A DNA stretch of 64,000 bases from Amycolatopsis sulphurea. GTDB lineage: Bacteria; Actinomycetota; Actinomycetes; Mycobacteriales; Pseudonocardiaceae. How positions within the stretch are numbered: the stretch's first letter is position 1; each line of letters starts with the position of its first letter. Positions 34,004-42,975 of this stretch are shown here, in pieces. The notes beneath the pieces were generated by a model, which worked only from the letters and a program-made list of their open reading frames with translations, was not told where the DNA came from and did no database searches. The translations under genes were made by a program, and so were the position numbers. Location: the NCBI RefSeq assembly GCF_002564045.1, contig NZ_PDJK01000002.1, positions 2,728,001 to 2,792,000 on the forward strand. The letters are read 5' to 3'.

Positions 34004-35071
34004 TTAAGGCAGATCGGCCGTCCGGGTGACAGGCAGGCGGGCCGCGGACGGCTGCTCCGCGCCGAGCCCTTCGACTGCGCCGATTCCGTCGCCGATCGTG
34101 ATCCGGGTGCCCCTGCGGGCGGACAGCGTGCCGAGCCGGTGCAGCGCGGCCGAGGCCTCGTCGCCGGTCAGCGGCGAGCACTCGTTGTGCTCGTCGCGGC
34201 GGATCGGGATGAGTTCGAGCCGCGGACGTTCGTCGAGAGCGAAACCGGCGAGCAGGCCGTCGAGGTGCCTGCCGCGCATCGCCGGCCAGTCGAACACGAG
34301 GTTGCCCAAGCCGTAGAGGATCGGCCGGCCGCGGTACACCTCGACCGCCTGGACGGTGTGCGATCCGTGGCCAGCTATCAGGTCGGCGCCCGCGTCGATG
34401 ATCGCGTGCGCGTAGCTGACCTGGTACTCGGCCAGGTGGTCGCCGGGCAACCCCCAGTGCATCGACACGATGACGTGGTCGGCGGTGGTCCGCGCGCGGC
34501 GTACGTCGCTGACGAGGCGCGTCAGATCCTCCGGCACCGGTGTGGTTCGGACGATTGGTGGGCGGCCGGGGATGTCGAGTACGCGGGGGTCGGGCTGGTA
34601 CGCGGTGTACGCGCCGGCTGCGGCGACGCCGGGCGAGTTCTCCAGTGCTTCCTGGCCTACCGGCCAGCACAACGACGTGTACGCGAGGAACGCGATGCGT
34701 TGTCCGAACCGTTCGACTACGGCGGGCGCGTGTGCCTCGGCGAAGTTCGCTCCCGCGCCACAGTGCGCGATACCCGCGCGGTCCAGCACGGCCAGGCTCG
34801 CCAATGCGGCGCGTGGCGGATAGGTGACGTCATTCGCCACCGAAACCACGTCGATTCCGGCCGCAGTCAGCGCAGTGATCATTTCCGGGGGAGAATGCCG
34901 CCAGTTCGGCTTGTGCGGAATATCCACCCCCGAAGATCCGGAAAGCGGGCCTTCGAGGTTCACAAACCGCAGGTCGGCGTCGTTCAACAGCGAGGAAAGC
35001 GGGGTGAGGGCGGTTTCCGGCTCGGTTCTGCCCTGCAGATTCACGTCGCCGCCGAGCACGACTGTGATCAT
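34004..35071 (-). CDS. CapA-like metallophosphoesterase-fold protein
   Basis: A 355-residue protein of the CapA/PgsA family, related to the enzyme for poly-gamma-glutamate capsule synthesis. VVLGGDVNL at the start, FVNLEGPLS, DVVSVANDVT (usual ANNH replaced), VSMHWG and AGHGSHTVQAVEVYRGRPI are the family segments. I chose ATG 35071, which has TTGGAGG upstream. No signal peptide or capB/capC gene is present, so a capsule role is uncertain; many actinobacterial homologues are stand-alone. Confidence 0.8.
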   Translation of the reverse strand: MITVVLGGDVNLQGRTEPETALTPLSSLLNDADLRFVNLEGPLSGSSGVDIPHKPNWRHSPPEMITALTAAGIDVVSVANDVTYPPRAALASLAVLDRAGIAHCGAGANFAEAHAPAVVERFGQRIAFLAYTSLCWPVGQEALENSPGVAAAGAYTAYQPDPRVLDIPGRPPIVRTTPVPEDLTRLVSDVRRARTTADHVIVSMHWGLPGDHLAEYQVSYAHAIIDAGADLIAGHGSHTVQAVEVYRGRPILYGLGNLVFDWPAMRGRHLDGLLAGFALDERPRLELIPIRRDEHNECSPLTGDEASAALHRLGTLSARRGTRITIGDGIGAVEGLGAEQPSAARLPVTRTADLP

Positions 35072-35196
35072 CGAGTCAACCTCCAATAGGGGGGAAATAA
35101 GTCGAGCTTGTTACGAATTGTTGCCCTTTCGTCTTCCTGCCCTTCGCTTGTCCGCGGGACGATGCCTCGACTGTTCGCGCCCAGAGGGGACTCACG

Positions 35197-37704
35197 GTGA
35201 CCATATCCCGTCGTCGTACCGGGAGAATTACTCCCAGCCGAAGAGCACTGACCAGCGCCGCCGCGCTGACCACCGCGGTGGTGGCCGGCGGCCTCGTCGC
35301 TCCCGCCGCGTTCGCCGCACCCAGCGCCGACGCGGTCATCGCCGAGGTTTACGGCGGTGGCGGCAATGCCGGTGCCACGCTGACGAACGACTTCGTCGAA
35401 CTCGCGAACCGTGGGAGCGCACCGTTCGCGCTCGACGGCTTCAGCGTGCAGTACCTGCCCGGCTCGGCCAGTGCGTCGAGCACTTGGCAGGTCACGAAAC
35501 TCGGCGGCGCGGTCGCGGCAGGCAGCCGCTACCTCGTCGCCGAGGCGAAGGGCAGCGGCGGGACCGTCGCACTGCCGACCCCCGACGCGACCGGGACCAT
35601 CGCGATGTCCGCGACCACCGGCACCGTCGCCCTCGTCTCCGGAACCGATGCCCTCACCTGCAAGACCGCTGCCGACTGTGCGGCAGATCCGCGGGTCAAG
35701 GATCTGGCCGGTTTCGGTGGTGCGGTAGTCCGCGAAGGCGCTTCCGCCGCCGCACCGTCGAACACCACGTCGATCGCGCGCGCCGCTTCGCTGGCCGACA
35801 CCGACGACAATGGTGCCGATTTCACCGTCGGTGACCCGACGCCCACGAACTCGAAGGGCGAAACGACCGGCACAGGGCCGGAGGAACCGCCGACGGCCGC
35901 GAAGATCCACGACATCCAAGGCACCACACGGATTTCCCAGTTCAAGGACGAGAAGGTCGGCGACGTCACTGGTGTCGTGACCGCGGTGCGCACCTTCGGT
36001 TCGTCGCGTGGTTTCTGGTTCACCGACCCGAAGCCGGACAGCGATCCGCGTACCAGCGAGGGTTTGTTCGTGTTCACCGGCTCCACCACGCCGTCGGTCG
36101 CGGTCGGTGACGCCGTTACCGCGCAGGGCACGGTGAAGGAGTACTACCCGGACGCGCCGTCGACCTCGAACTACCAGTCGCTCACCGAGCTTTCCAGTGC
36201 ACAGTGGACGGTCGAATCGCACGACAACCCGCTGCCGTCGCCCACCGTGATCACCGCGGACCAGGTGCCGGACGTGCTCGCGCCGAACGCCGGCGGCAAC
36301 ATCGAATCGCTGCAGCTGGAGCCGTCGAAGTACGCGCTGGACTTCTGGGAGTCGCACGAGAGCGAGATCGTCAGCGTCACGGACGCGCGGGTGGTCGGCC
36401 CGAGCAACTCCTACAACGAGTTGTACGTGACCACGAAGCCGAAGCAGAACCCGAGTTCGCGCGGCGGCACCGTGTACCTCGGCTACGACAAGATCAACAC
36501 CGGTGTGCTGAAGGTGCAGTCGCTGATTCCGTTCGACCAGCAGCCGTTCCCGAAGGTCAACACCGGCGACGTCCTCACCGGCACCACCTCCGGCCCGGTG
36601 GAGTACAGCAGTTTCGGCGGCCACACGCTGCTCGCTTCGCAGCTCGGTGCGGCGAAGGACAACCACCTGCAGAAGGAGACCACGCGCCGACAGCGGCCGG
36701 GTGAGCTCGCCGTGGCGACCTACAACGTGGAGAACCTGTCCCCGGCCGATTCGGACACCAAGTACGCGCAGCTCGCGCAGGGCATTGTGGACAGTCTGGC
36801 CGCCCCGGACATCGTTACCCTGGAAGAGATACAGGACAACACCGGGCCGGCGAACGACGGCGTGGTCGCCGCGGACGTCACTCTGCGGAAGTTCACCGAG
36901 GCGATCGCCGCCGCGGGCGGGCCGCGTTACCAGTGGCGGGAAATCGACCCGGTGAACGACCAGGACGGCGGCCAGCCCGGCGGGAACATCCGGGTGTGCT
37001 TCCTGTTCAACCCGTCCCGAGTGTCCTTCGTGGACCGTCCGGGCGGCGGCCCGACCACCGCGGCCGGTGTGCGGACCGTCCACGGCAAGGCGCACCTGAC
37101 CCAGTCGCCCGGCCGGGTCGACCCGGGCAACGAGGCGTGGACCGACAGCCGCAAGCCGCTGGCCGGTGAGTTCGTCTTCCGCGGCCGCACCGTGTTCGTG
37201 CTCGCCAACCACTTCAACTCCAAGGGCGGCGACCAGCCGACGCACGGCCGTTACCAGCCGCCGACGCGTAGTTCCGAAGTGCAGCGGCTGAAGCAGGCGA
37301 CTGTTGTGCAGGGCTTCATCAAGCAGCTGCTCACGGCCGACCCGCGGGCCAACGTCGTGGTCGCGGGCGACCTGAACGACTACCAGTTCTCGCCCGCGCT
37401 GGCGAAGCTGACGGCTGGCGGGACGCTCAAGGACCTGATCGCCACGTTGCCGCCCGCCGAGCGGTACAGCTACGTGTTCGAGGGTCAATCGCAGGTGCTG
37501 GACCACATCCTGACCTCCGCGGCGCCGCGCGGCGTGGACTACGACGTGGTGCACATCAACGCGGAGTTCGCCGATCAGGCCAGCGACCACGATCCGCAGG
37601 TGGTGCGGTTCCGGCCGTCGAACGGAAACCCGTTCGCGGACCAGGCCAACGACTTCGCGGACGCCCTGGACCAGATGGCCGGACGGGTCGCGCCACGTAG
37701 CTGA
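35197..37704 (+). CDS. Secreted ExeM/NucH-type nuclease with lamin-tail domain
   Basis: An 835-residue extracellular nuclease. A signal peptide (ALTSAAALTTAVVAGGLVAP) is followed by a lamin-tail domain (ADAVIAEVYGGGGNAGATLT, FVELANRG; about 45-205), an OB-like region (about 230-490, VTGVVTAVRTFGSSRGFWF) and an endonuclease/exonuclease/phosphatase domain (about 505-825: VATYNVENLSP, TLEEIQDN, VVVAGDLNDY, SDHDPQVVRF). These are the metal and catalytic motifs of the fold. Nutrient scavenging or degradation of extracellular DNA is the likely role. Confidence 0.88.
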   Translation: MTISRRRTGRITPSRRALTSAAALTTAVVAGGLVAPAAFAAPSADAVIAEVYGGGGNAGATLTNDFVELANRGSAPFALDGFSVQYLPGSASASSTWQVTKLGGAVAAGSRYLVAEAKGSGGTVALPTPDATGTIAMSATTGTVALVSGTDALTCKTAADCAADPRVKDLAGFGGAVVREGASAAAPSNTTSIARAASLADTDDNGADFTVGDPTPTNSKGETTGTGPEEPPTAAKIHDIQGTTRISQFKDEKVGDVTGVVTAVRTFGSSRGFWFTDPKPDSDPRTSEGLFVFTGSTTPSVAVGDAVTAQGTVKEYYPDAPSTSNYQSLTELSSAQWTVESHDNPLPSPTVITADQVPDVLAPNAGGNIESLQLEPSKYALDFWESHESEIVSVTDARVVGPSNSYNELYVTTKPKQNPSSRGGTVYLGYDKINTGVLKVQSLIPFDQQPFPKVNTGDVLTGTTSGPVEYSSFGGHTLLASQLGAAKDNHLQKETTRRQRPGELAVATYNVENLSPADSDTKYAQLAQGIVDSLAAPDIVTLEEIQDNTGPANDGVVAADVTLRKFTEAIAAAGGPRYQWREIDPVNDQDGGQPGGNIRVCFLFNPSRVSFVDRPGGGPTTAAGVRTVHGKAHLTQSPGRVDPGNEAWTDSRKPLAGEFVFRGRTVFVLANHFNSKGGDQPTHGRYQPPTRSSEVQRLKQATVVQGFIKQLLTADPRANVVVAGDLNDYQFSPALAKLTAGGTLKDLIATLPPAERYSYVFEGQSQVLDHILTSAAPRGVDYDVVHINAEFADQASDHDPQVVRFRPSNGNPFADQANDFADALDQMAGRVAPRS

Positions 37705-37731
37705 TCCGCGGGTGCGCCGAGTTCCGAAGCT

Positions 37732-37778
37732 GTGAAGGGCACCTTCACGGACTCAGAGTCCGTGAAGGTGCCCTTCAC
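37732..37778. terminator. 47-bp nested palindrome, copy 4
   Basis: The same architecture with GTGAAGGGCACCTTCAC and GTGAAGGTGCCCTTCAC as outer parts; the central base changes are compensated between the two outer repeats. It lies between converging genes with stops at 37704 and 37785. Confidence 0.75.
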
Positions 37779-37784
37779 AGATCT

Positions 37785-38156
37785 TCAGCGCTTCGCGCGC
37801 CAGCCGAGCGCCAGCACCGCCTGCACGAGTTCCTGATAGCTCGGCTTCACTTCCTCCAGGTATCGATCCAGGTACTGCGGCCGAGCCGTCGTCACCGGCT
37901 GCGGATCGTCGAGAGATTCGATGAAGTTGAGCCGGGTGACGTTGTGCAGCGCCATTTTCCACCAGCGCGCGGCACGCTCACGGGCCTTCTCCTCGCGATC
38001 GACGGCCTCGGCGACCGCGGTGTGCGCATCGGCCAGCCGGCGTTCGATCTCGTCCGCGCGGGCCAGCTCCCAGGCGCGCAGGTTCTCCGCCGAACCGCGG
38101 GCGAGCCCGACGATCTCCTTGTACCGCATGGCCGGGCTGACGTTTTCCTCGCTCAT
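37785..38156 (-). CDS. Small helical protein, last gene of the FtsK-like operon
   Basis: A 123-residue charged helical protein (ARADEIERRLADAHTAVAEA, EEKARERAARWWKMALHNV). ATG 38156 overlaps the stop of the ATPase gene (ATGA), so it is translationally coupled. No family is recognised. A coiled-coil partner or adaptor of the ATPase is a fair guess from gene order only. Confidence 0.7.
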   Translation of the reverse strand: MSEENVSPAMRYKEIVGLARGSAENLRAWELARADEIERRLADAHTAVAEAVDREEKARERAARWWKMALHNVTRLNFIESLDDPQPVTTARPQYLDRYLEEVKPSYQELVQAVLALGWRAKR

Positions 38157-40903
38157 GCTGGTCCTCCTGCCGGCAGCTCGGCGTCCGGGCGCTGGAACGG
38201 GATGATGACCTCCGGTGCCCCGTGCGTGGTGCGGTCGAAGAACAACGCCCGCCCGGGGCGGGGCGACCAGTGCACGACCTGGCCCGCGGCGAACGGCGTC
38301 AGCTCGTTGCCCTGCACGTCGAGCGCGGCCCAGGTGCCGATGTCGTCGGTGCCGTTGAAACCGAGCGTGTCCTTGAGCCGGGCGATGCTGCGCCACCAGC
38401 CGATGGTGTGCACGCCGTGGCCGGGCCCGTTCTTCAACAGCGTGCGAAGGTGGTCGAGCGCGCTCTTCGGCTGCCCGATCTCCTTTGCCTCCAACGAAGG
38501 CAGCGCGGCGTCCACCCCGTAGAGCAGCAGGATCCGGGTCGGCCCCTCGCCGAGTGACTCGGCCATCGCGGTCAGTTCCGCGGGCAGGTTCTCCGACAGC
38601 GTGGCCCGGTGCCCCTCGTTGACGAGCCGGTCCTTGAGGTCCAGTACCGCCGGGGCACACGCTTCGATCGGGCAGCTGAACAGGAATTCCACTTCGTCCA
38701 CGGCGAACTGGCGGGCCAGCGAGCGAGCCGACGAGTCCATAATGGATAGTGCCTCGGCGGTCGCGCCGCCGAGGACCGCGACGTTGCGCCCCGGCGCGCG
38801 GGGCAGATCGACCCCGCACGCGGCCTCGGTGACGTCGATGGACTGACCGAGCAGTGCCTTCGGCCGCGAGCCCGGCTTCAGTTCGGTGTAGGCCGGGAAC
38901 TGTTCCAGCACCGGCGAATGCGCGCCGTCGAACAGCCGCGGCCGGGTGAACCGTCCGGAGTAGAGCTCCCACAGCTTGTGCTGCAGGTCCACGAACACGT
39001 TGCGGCTACTGGCATCGGGCACGTGGACGAGCTGATTACCGTGGGAGATGCCGGAATCGTGGTTGATCACCGCATGCCACTTCGGCGCCGATACCGCGGC
39101 GTTGTTCGTCTCCGAGAGCACCCGGCGCGCCTTCGGCATGGCGATCCGCAGGGTGCACTGCTCGAACACGGCAGGCTTGCCCCAGAACGCCTCGATGCCC
39201 GCGACGTCCTGGCTCGCCAGCACCAGGTGGATACCCTGCGAACGACCTCGCCGCGCGATGTCCTCCAGCAGCTGGGTGGCCTGCGCGGTGACCTGGTCGC
39301 GGCCGGCGAACAGGTACTGGAACTCGTCGACCACCGCGACGATCCGCGGCCAGTGCCCGCCCGGATCCTGCTCGCGCAGGTCCGCCAGGTTGGTGACCTC
39401 GTGCTCCTTCGCCGCGGTCGACCGGCGGCGCAGCTCGTCGGCGAGGAATCGCAGCAGCGCCAGCCCGAATTCGCGGTCGGTGTTCACGTTGACCCCGACC
39501 AGCTTCGCGTGCGGCAGCCAGCTGGCGTCCTTGCGGCCGGGGGCGAGGCCGGCGAAGGACACGCCCTCCTTGAAGTCGAGCAGGTACAGCGCCAGCTCGT
39601 CCGGTGTGTACCGGGCGGCGAGGCTGCCCAGCAGCGCGTAGAGGAAATTCGTCTTGCCCGAACCACTCGGCCCGCCGATCAGCGCGTGCGGACTGGCGTC
39701 GCCGATCACCACCTCGACGGCCTCGCCCTCGTAGAACCCGACCGGCGCCCGCAGCTCCCGCGCGGAACTGTCCTTGCCCAGCTCGGCCGGCAGCAGGTCG
39801 GCGAACGAACGTGGCCCGCCCTGCTTGGCGATCAGCGCCTCGGCGATCCGGCCCGCGGCGCGGATCACCTGGCCCGAAGGCAGCGGCGGATCGAGGTCGA
39901 CCGCCAGGTCCGTGCCGGTCATGCTGCTGATCGCGCGCCGTTCGTCGAGCAGGCTGAGCGTCTCCACGGACGCGCTCACCGTGGTCGGCACGTCCACCAG
40001 GATCAGGCAGATCCCGGCCGCCAGCGCGCCGCTGGCCACCCGCTTGAGATCACGCGCTCGCTCCGGCTCCAGGGTTTCGCCGTTGCCGTAGAGCACGGCG
40101 ATCCGGTACGGCTCCAGCCGCTGCCCGGTGGCCTTGCGCAGCTCGCGCAGCGACGTGTGCCCGGCCTGCATACCGGTGGCGTGGATGCGCCGGATGTGCC
40201 CGGCCAGCTCGTCGAGCAGATCCTCCAGCCGGGTCGGGTCGTACAGCGACAGCGCGCTGGTGCGGCTGAGCGGGTACAGGTCGGGCAGGATCGCGGTCAG
40301 CTGCCCGACGTCCCACAGGTGGATCTTCACCGCGCCGGGTTCGAACGTGGACAGCACGCGCATCAGCAGCGACTGCACGATCCCGTCGATCACCGGGCGG
40401 GTCTTCGGCGCGGAGGTGATGGCCAGATGCGATTCGTCCAGCAGCGGGAGCGCGACGTCGAAGGTGCGGGAGGTGTCGCGCCCGGCCGTGGTCGCCGAGC
40501 CGACCCGCCACAACGCGGGCGCGCTGATCCCCCGGTTGTGACCCACCCGGCCGAGCCAGTCGCCCGGCGGCCGGCCCGCCGGACCGGGGGCGTGCGTGGT
40601 GACCAGCTCGCGCAGCGTGCCGGGACCGGCGCTCCAGTCGGTGTAGAACGCGCCGCGCACCCCGCCGAGCGAGGCGAACACCTCGTGCGCGGCGGGGTGG
40701 CGGGCCCATTCCGTCTGCTGTTGTGCGTCGGCCTGGTTCATGCCGATGCGTACGATCTCCTGCTCCAGCGTCAGCCGGGCCACCTCGGTCTCCGCGGCTT
40801 CGCGGGCGCCGGCGGCGGCACCGAGCACCAGTCCGATCTGGTGCCGGACCCGATCGAGCGCGGTCTGCACGCGGTTGCGCTGTTCGGCTGCCTTACTGGT
40901 CAT
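38153..40903 (-). CDS. Soluble FtsK/EccC-like multi-domain ATPase
   Basis: A 916-residue protein without membrane spans. A coiled N-terminus (1-70) is followed by three RecA-like regions: one without Walker motifs (about 150-330), a central FtsK/SpoIIIE/HerA domain (about 395-600, Walker A GGPSGSGKT at 410-418, Walker B IVAVVDEF at 521-528) and a third without a P-loop (about 695-900). The three-domain layout with only the middle clearly active recalls EccC of type VII secretion, but the membrane anchor and other Ecc proteins are absent. It is encoded between two WXG-like small proteins and a helical protein in a tight operon. Confidence 0.8.
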   Translation of the reverse strand: MTSKAAEQRNRVQTALDRVRHQIGLVLGAAAGAREAAETEVARLTLEQEIVRIGMNQADAQQQTEWARHPAAHEVFASLGGVRGAFYTDWSAGPGTLRELVTTHAPGPAGRPPGDWLGRVGHNRGISAPALWRVGSATTAGRDTSRTFDVALPLLDESHLAITSAPKTRPVIDGIVQSLLMRVLSTFEPGAVKIHLWDVGQLTAILPDLYPLSRTSALSLYDPTRLEDLLDELAGHIRRIHATGMQAGHTSLRELRKATGQRLEPYRIAVLYGNGETLEPERARDLKRVASGALAAGICLILVDVPTTVSASVETLSLLDERRAISSMTGTDLAVDLDPPLPSGQVIRAAGRIAEALIAKQGGPRSFADLLPAELGKDSSARELRAPVGFYEGEAVEVVIGDASPHALIGGPSGSGKTNFLYALLGSLAARYTPDELALYLLDFKEGVSFAGLAPGRKDASWLPHAKLVGVNVNTDREFGLALLRFLADELRRRSTAAKEHEVTNLADLREQDPGGHWPRIVAVVDEFQYLFAGRDQVTAQATQLLEDIARRGRSQGIHLVLASQDVAGIEAFWGKPAVFEQCTLRIAMPKARRVLSETNNAAVSAPKWHAVINHDSGISHGNQLVHVPDASSRNVFVDLQHKLWELYSGRFTRPRLFDGAHSPVLEQFPAYTELKPGSRPKALLGQSIDVTEAACGVDLPRAPGRNVAVLGGATAEALSIMDSSARSLARQFAVDEVEFLFSCPIEACAPAVLDLKDRLVNEGHRATLSENLPAELTAMAESLGEGPTRILLLYGVDAALPSLEAKEIGQPKSALDHLRTLLKNGPGHGVHTIGWWRSIARLKDTLGFNGTDDIGTWAALDVQGNELTPFAAGQVVHWSPRPGRALFFDRTTHGAPEVIIPFQRPDAELPAGGPA

Positions 40904-40918
40904 CGGCGTTGCTCGTTC

Positions 40919-41167
40919 CTACAGACGGGACCGGTAACCGCCCACCAGATCGTCGGCGGCGGCCAGTCGGGTGAGCACGTGATCGAGTCCCTCGTCGGCC
41001 TGCGCCAGTTGCACCGGCAGCCATGGATCGGCCTTGGCCTGCGCGTCGACGAGCGCGCGCCGGGCGTCGACGAGCAGGGCCCGCGCCTGTTCGGCGTGCG
41101 CCCGCCCGTCGCCGAGGCCCGCCAGCGCGGCGGTGAGCAACTGGTGGATTTCGGCGAGTCCCGGCAT
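40919..41167 (-). CDS. Small helical protein, pair member 2
   Basis: An 82-residue protein with two helices (ARALLVDARRALVDAQAKAD and neighbours) and no WXG motif, ending in GGYRSRL. Its partner at 41172 ends in DSYSARL, so a Y-x-(S/A)-R-L tail is shared. It starts four bases after its partner and ends 15 bp before the ATPase gene. Size, pairing and ATPase neighbour suggest an ESX-type heterodimer, although the fold is inferred. Confidence 0.65.
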   Translation of the reverse strand: MPGLAEIHQLLTAALAGLGDGRAHAEQARALLVDARRALVDAQAKADPWLPVQLAQADEGLDHVLTRLAAADDLVGGYRSRL

Positions 41168-41171
41168 CGGG

Positions 41172-41432
41172 TTACAGCCGCGCCGAATAGGAGTCGGCGG
41201 ACGAGATCCCGGCCTGGATGGTGCTCTGCATGCCGGTGATCCCTTGCAGCGCTTCGGCGAGCAGGCCGTGCGCCTGGTTGACTTCGTGCTGGCTGCTGCC
41301 CTGTGTTGCCTGGTTGAGCGACAGCTGGGCCTCTTCGAGAGCCTGCGCCGCCTGCTGGAGGGCGGCTATGCTCGCGGACGCCTTTTCGTTCGCGAGCGCG
41401 ATACCAGCGCGGATCTCTTCCACTCCGGCCAT
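41172..41432 (-). CDS. Small helical protein, pair member 1
   Basis: An 86-residue protein, mostly two helices (AGIALANEKASASIAALQQA, QALEEAQLSLNQATQ, then HGLLAEALQGITGMQSTIQA) ending DSYSARL. GGAGGAG precedes ATG 41432, the first gene of the four-gene leftward operon. It is of WXG100 size without the motif. It is probably a substrate or cofactor of the EccC-like ATPase encoded downstream; direct evidence is lacking. Confidence 0.65.
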   Translation of the reverse strand: MAGVEEIRAGIALANEKASASIAALQQAAQALEEAQLSLNQATQGSSQHEVNQAHGLLAEALQGITGMQSTIQAGISSADSYSARL

Positions 41433-42229
41433 GGGGGCGGTACTCCTCCGGTGCGTTGTGGGCTGGGAACGACCACCGACAAACTTAGCGTGATCAGGTG
41501 TCTTCGGTAAGTAAGTGAGAACGGGAGAATCGACGAGGCCCCGGACGCGGTCGGGGAGTCCGGGGCCTCACAGGCGGCCGCGCACCGGACCCCCTGCCCG
41601 CGTCCCAGCCTGGTGACCTGCGGGTTCTCGGGGGCACGCGCGCTGCGTCGCGGCCAGGTCAAACCGGTATTCGGGACACCGAGAAACCTCTCCGAACGGG
41701 TACGAACGAGTCTGCGGCGAAGCCTAGCGGGTACGGCCGTTCGGCTGACCCGAGCCCCTGCCGCTGGGGCCGGGTGCCCGGCCGCGCAGTGCCGGGGCGG
41801 TTGTCGCGGCCCGGCGGGGATCTCGTTGCGGGCACGGGGGTTCTGGCTGGTCCGGTGCGTGCGGCCCGGGGGTGGCCGACCGGGCGGGGACTGTCCGTTG
41901 TGGACTCACGGTGAGTGCACGGGCTTCGCGGTCAGTGCCTCGGCCGGGTGATTTTCGCGGCGCGGCCGGCGAGGGTGTTCGCCTCGCCGATGGTGCGCAC
42001 GGTCGCCGGGTGGCTGACGGCGGCGGCCATGCTCGCGGTCTTGTTCGGGAGGGCTGCACGGGCCCGCAGGCCGGGCAGCTTTCTGCTGATCAGCGGCAGC
42101 TTGTCCATGACGCTGAACACCAGATGGTCTGTGCCGCCCCGGATACCTGAATGGTCACCCGGTAGGTTCAGGTAAGTCAGCCAAGACCTGAGTCTGATCG
42201 ACGAGGGTGGCCCGGAGCTTTTGCTCGTG
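41433..42229. other. Non-coding stretch before the decayed ESX copies
   Basis: The 5' region of the ATPase operon is at the left; the rest is GC-rich with open frames that show no similarity or ribosome sites. I find no att-like tRNA fragment here that would mark the left end of the element remnant. Confidence 0.5.
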
Positions 42230-42560
42230 CACGAGGTCTCGCGTACCGGAACGTCCGGCCACAGCCGCGCCAGAACGGCGATGAGCGTTCGGCGCGTCAC
42301 CGTGCGAACCCCCCCACCCTGAGCGCCCGCGTTCGTCACATCGGACGTGGCCTGCTCGTCCGACGCCTCGGCGATCCCCAGCGCTTTCTCCAGGCGTTTC
42401 ACCAGCTCATCGGCATACGCGTACATCTGCTTGGTCCGCTCCGCGCGCGACGAACGTGCCTTTCGGCTCGCCCTGGTTGACCAGGAGCTTGTTGTATGGC
42501 CAGCTTGTCGAACAGGCCGATCATCTTGGTCTGCAAATCGGCGAGCCGTCGCGCGCACAG
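42230..42560 (-). pseudogene. Fused remnants of a third ESX cassette copy
   Basis: Reading leftward, a piece of the small helical gene (frame-broken LQTKMIGLFDKLA, near 42500-42545) is joined directly to a piece of the ESX/lipoprotein gene (NQGEPKGTFV-like, then YADELVKRLEKALGIAEASD and VTRRTLIAVL). A deletion removed the middle. Both parts are more diverged than the other copies, so this is the oldest of three. Confidence 0.7.
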
Positions 42561-42579
42561 GGAGTGTTGGCGGTAGCGG

Positions 42580-42975
42580 CGGCGCGGCCGGCATCGGCTG
42601 CAGGCTTTGCTTCATCGCATCGAACCCGTGCCGAGATCAGTGAGGCTCTGGCTATTGCCGGTGTAGGGCCGTGGTCGCGTCGGCGAACGGCTTGATCCGT
42701 GCCAACCCCGTGCTCAACTGCTGCACCCACGCGCCGGCCTGATCGTGGTCACTCGCCATGCTGGTGGCCTGCTGAGCACCCTGATGCCAGCTCTGCGCGC
42801 CCTGGCTGGCCAGGATCTTCGCCACCAGCTCCGGAGCCGGGACCGCATTGTCCCCGAGGTCGCCGTGATAGAGGTCGCCGAACCAGTGCCCCACATCGCC
42901 GGCCCGGTCCCTGGCGTCTTCCAGCGCCCGCCGACGGCTTTCGCCGCGTCGCCGAGCACATCGAAGAACGACATC
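42580..42975 (-). pseudogene. Decayed left copy of the PPE-like gene
   Basis: It starts MSFFDVLGDAAKAVGG as the right copy does, but a one-base deletion near 42930 and a short deletion break the frame; WFGDLYHGDLGDN, PELVAKILASQGAQSWH and MKQSLQPMP are readable in other frames. The 3' two thirds are gone. Confidence 0.75.

Noticed and set aside
35068..37590. 840-codon minus-strand frame opposite the secreted nuclease
   Set aside because: The plus strand encodes a full signal peptide, lamin-tail and nuclease domains; the antisense product is Arg/Val/Gly-rich without motifs.
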